From the NCBI GenBank assembly GCA_014378845.1, contig JACMNB010000006.1, forward strand, positions 1-34,125: a DNA stretch of 34,125 nt, written 5' to 3'. Position numbers and translations under genes: made by a program. The stretch comes from Methylotenera sp. Lineage in GTDB: Bacteria; Pseudomonadota; Gammaproteobacteria; Burkholderiales; Methylophilaceae. The stretch's first letter is position 1. Each line of letters begins with the position of its first letter. Below the pieces are notes generated by a model, which had not been told where the DNA came from, did not search any database, and worked only from the letters and a program-made list of their open reading frames with translations. This document shows positions 32,209 through 34,125 of this stretch, piece by piece.

Positions 32209-32628
32209 ATGAATTTTCAACGCGGCAGACGTCACGAAGAGCTCGAGATGAATCTTGTGCCTTTAATCGACGTATTATTGGTGATTATTATTTTTTTGGT
32301 GGTGAGTGCAACGTTTTCGCGCACCAGCGAATTGCAAATTAACCTGCCAACGGCTGAAGCCAATAGCCCACAAGATAAACCACTCGTTATTACGGTTGAG
32401 GTTGATGCAACAGGTCGTTACATGGTGAATAGTAAAGCGTTAGACAGTGCAGATGTAGCCAGTATTGCCAGCGCGCTCACTAAGGCCGCGGGCGATGGTA
32501 AAGAGCCAACCATTGTGATTAACGCCGACGCAAAAACCACGCACCAAAGTGTGATTAACGTGATGGAAGCCGCGCGTCAAGCCAACTACACGCATATTAC
32601 GTTTGCCACCCAAATTGGCGCTGAGTAA
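32209..32628 (+). CDS. exbD: ExbD/TolR-family proton channel subunit
   Basis: Single-span inner-membrane partner of ExbB, 139 residues. The N-terminal cytoplasmic stretch is followed by the membrane segment MNLVPLIDVLLVIIIFLVV (14-32), which holds the essential proton-relay aspartate (D21 in PLIDVLL). A periplasmic domain (about 45-139) contains VVINADAKTTHQ-like sequence typical of the family. AAGG lies about ten bases upstream of ATG. It is separated from exbB by 145 bases holding a long palindrome, which is unusual for partners needed in a fixed ratio. Confidence 0.93.
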   Translation: MNFQRGRRHEELEMNLVPLIDVLLVIIIFLVVSATFSRTSELQINLPTAEANSPQDKPLVITVEVDATGRYMVNSKALDSADVASIASALTKAAGDGKEPTIVINADAKTTHQSVINVMEAARQANYTHITFATQIGAE

Positions 32629-32684
32629 TATCGACGCGCATCGTTTAGTCTATGCATTCTGCCTTTGACGACAGCGTTTAAATC

Positions 32685-32741
32685 GTTGTTGAAGGTCAAA
32701 ACCGTTATTGAACGTCAAAACCGATACTGAATGTCAAAACC
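32685..32741. repeat. 19-bp tandem repeat (3 units) spanning the msbA start
   Basis: Units GTTGTTGAAGGTCAAAACC (32685-32703), GTTATTGAACGTCAAAACC (32704-32722) and GATACTGAATGTCAAAACC (32723-32741). The msbA ATG is formed only in the third unit, where the matching bases in the others are AGG and ACG. A TTG frame from 32689 ends in TGA immediately before the ATG. Confidence 0.85.
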
Positions 32742-34125
32742 GACTAGCCACCTAGTTAGCAACCTAGAAAAAGCTGCTGAAAAAGCCGCTCAAAAACCAG
32801 TGCACATCGCCAACGCAAAAGGTTTGTATTTGCGTCTGCTGCGTTATGCCTGGCGTTATAAATTTGTGTTTGCGCTCGGTATTTTTTCGTTAATTATTTT
32901 ATCAGCCACCAACACAGGTTTTTTAGCCACCATCAAGCAAGTGACCGATGAAGGTTTTGTTAAGCAATCGCCTGACAAAATGCGTTTATTGCCATTTATG
33001 CTGTTCGGCCTAATGGCATTGCGCGCCATTTCTGGCTTTTTTTCAAATTTTTCGATGCGCTGGATAGCGCGGCGCATTGTCGAGGCATTGCGTTGCGATA
33101 CTTTTAAAAATTTGATGCAGTTACCGGTTGCTTTTTACGATGCGCATTCTGCAGGCTTAATTATTTCAAAACTCACCTATGATGCCGAGCAAATGTCGGG
33201 CGCTTGCACAAAAGTGGTGTTAACTGTGGTGCGCGATACGCTAACGGCCGTTGGCATTTTGGCTTATATGATGTATCTCGATTGGCGATTGACGCTGATT
33301 TTTGCATTAGTTGCGCCAATTATGGCATTTTATTTAAAGAAAATGACGCCAAAAATACGCGAGGCGGGCAAGTACACGCAGCAATCGGTTGGCGAGATGA
33401 CCAAGGCCGCAGAAGAAGCGATTGCGGGGCAACGCATTGTAAAAATTTTTGGCGCGACCGATTTTGAGTTCAAGCGTTTTGCCAAAGTTGCGGGCAAAAA
33501 CCGCCACATGCAGGTGCGCTTGGCACGGCTTTCAAGTTTAAATAGCATGGTGGTTGAGCTATTGGCGGCAATTTCGCTTGGGCTGGTGGTGTACTACGCG
33601 GTGGGCCGTTTTAGCGCGGGTGAATTTGCGGCATTTATTGGCGCATTATTAATGTTGATTGCGCCGATTAAAAATCTAACTGCGGTTAATGAAGAATTGC
33701 AAGTTAGTTTATCGGCCGCGCAAAGCGTGTTTGAGGTGATTGATACACCCGCCGAAATTAACGAAGGCGACAAAACAATAGACCGCGCAAAAGGCGCAAT
33801 AACATTTAAAAATGTAACGCTCAATTACGCCAACACTAAAAATCCTGCGCTTAATAATGTCAGCTTTAACATTGCGCCTGGCGAAAAAGTGGCGCTGGTT
33901 GGGCGTTCTGGTGGTGGCAAAACTACGCTGGTAAACTTGTTGCCCCGCTTTTACGAGCTTCAACAGGGCTTAATTATGCTCGACGGCATTGATATTCGTG
34001 CCTTAGAACTTAAAAATCTGCGCAGTCAATTTGCGCTGGTTAGCCAAGACATTATTTTGTTTAACGACACTATTTTTAATAATATTGCCTACGGCGTGCT
34101 GCGCGATGCAAGCGAGCAAGAGGTG
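32731..34125 (+). CDS. msbA: Lipid A/lipopolysaccharide ABC exporter MsbA, partial
   Basis: Half-transporter that flips lipid A-core across the inner membrane. I translated it by hand from ATG 32731 (MSKPTSHLVSNLEKAAEK); the frame is open to the window edge for 465 codons, against about 580 in E. coli. An N-terminal charged stretch of about 35 residues precedes the six-helix transmembrane domain (about 45-330). The nucleotide-binding domain begins near 355, with Walker A GRSGGGKTT (391-399) and the Q-loop ALVSQDIILFNDTIFNNIAYG. Signature and Walker B lie beyond the window. There is no Shine-Dalgarno sequence; the start lies in a 19-bp tandem repeat. The comEC-exbB-exbD-msbA order is common in betaproteobacteria, with lpxK expected next. 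Confidence 0.93.
   Translation, partial: MSKPTSHLVSNLEKAAEKAAQKPVHIANAKGLYLRLLRYAWRYKFVFALGIFSLIILSATNTGFLATIKQVTDEGFVKQSPDKMRLLPFMLFGLMALRAISGFFSNFSMRWIARRIVEALRCDTFKNLMQLPVAFYDAHSAGLIISKLTYDAEQMSGACTKVVLTVVRDTLTAVGILAYMMYLDWRLTLIFALVAPIMAFYLKKMTPKIREAGKYTQQSVGEMTKAAEEAIAGQRIVKIFGATDFEFKRFAKVAGKNRHMQVRLARLSSLNSMVVELLAAISLGLVVYYAVGRFSAGEFAAFIGALLMLIAPIKNLTAVNEELQVSLSAAQSVFEVIDTPAEINEGDKTIDRAKGAITFKNVTLNYANTKNPALNNVSFNIAPGEKVALVGRSGGGKTTLVNLLPRFYELQQGLIMLDGIDIRALELKNLRSQFALVSQDIILFNDTIFNNIAYGVLRDASEQEV

Noticed and set aside
1-34125. CRISPR arrays, insertion sequences, prophage, toxin-antitoxin or defence islands
   Set aside because: No spaced direct-repeat array, transposase, integrase or defence gene is visible; gene content is core and syntenic with related genomes.

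Overview
The window looks like core chromosome of a betaproteobacterium, most likely Methylophilaceae-like. That placement is inferred from AT-leaning base composition, the protein variants I recognise and gene order; it was not tested by a search. I see no phage, insertion sequence, CRISPR array, tRNA or rRNA. Almost every gene has a recognisable housekeeping role.

Layout. (1) 1-5218, minus strand: acetolactate synthase subunits (ilvN partial, ilvB), an orphan GspE/PilB-type ATPase and nadC. (2) 5221-6951: a plus-strand glutathione S-transferase, an unrecognised 114-residue protein, then about 600 bases without a convincing gene. This gap holds a terminator-like hairpin, a structured repeat-like block, an inverted pair of REP-like units and a long GTCATTCTGAG hairpin. 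(3) 6952-8585, minus: mnmA and nudJ. (4) 8777-10862, plus: maf and rng, the latter with a TTG start. (5) 10938-15259, minus: a dynamin-like GTPase, then yggS-proC-yggT. (6) 15328-17552, plus: pilT-pilU, closed by a strong bidirectional terminator. (7) 17644-18961, minus: a membrane-anchored helix-hairpin-helix protein and a BON/OmpA-like protein broken by a frameshift. (8) 19135-23109, minus: yqgE-ruvX-pyrR-pyrB-pyrC', the order known from Pseudomonas; the dihydroorotase has lost most metal ligands. (9) 23205-24910, minus: riboflavin synthase and a RibB with a degenerate RibA domain. (10) 25027-34125, plus: a PilZ-like protein behind a sigma-54-type promoter, lolC-lolD, comEC, exbB-exbD and the start of msbA.

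The most interesting signals are non-coding. Short tandem repeats (14, 15 or 19 bp units) sit on gene boundaries at six places: upstream of nudJ, between proC and yggT, across the yggS stop, inside the ruvX 5' end, upstream of lolC and across the msbA start. Some create small upstream reading frames ending in ATGA overlaps with the real start. Separately, nadC, ribE and the dynamin gene each have a -10-like hexamer exactly six bases before ATG and no Shine-Dalgarno sequence, which suggests leaderless transcripts. I found no clearly new multi-gene system. The repeat pattern, the frameshifted OmpA-like gene, the catalytically degenerate PyrC' and RibBX proteins and the sigma-54/PilZ locus deserve the second look.
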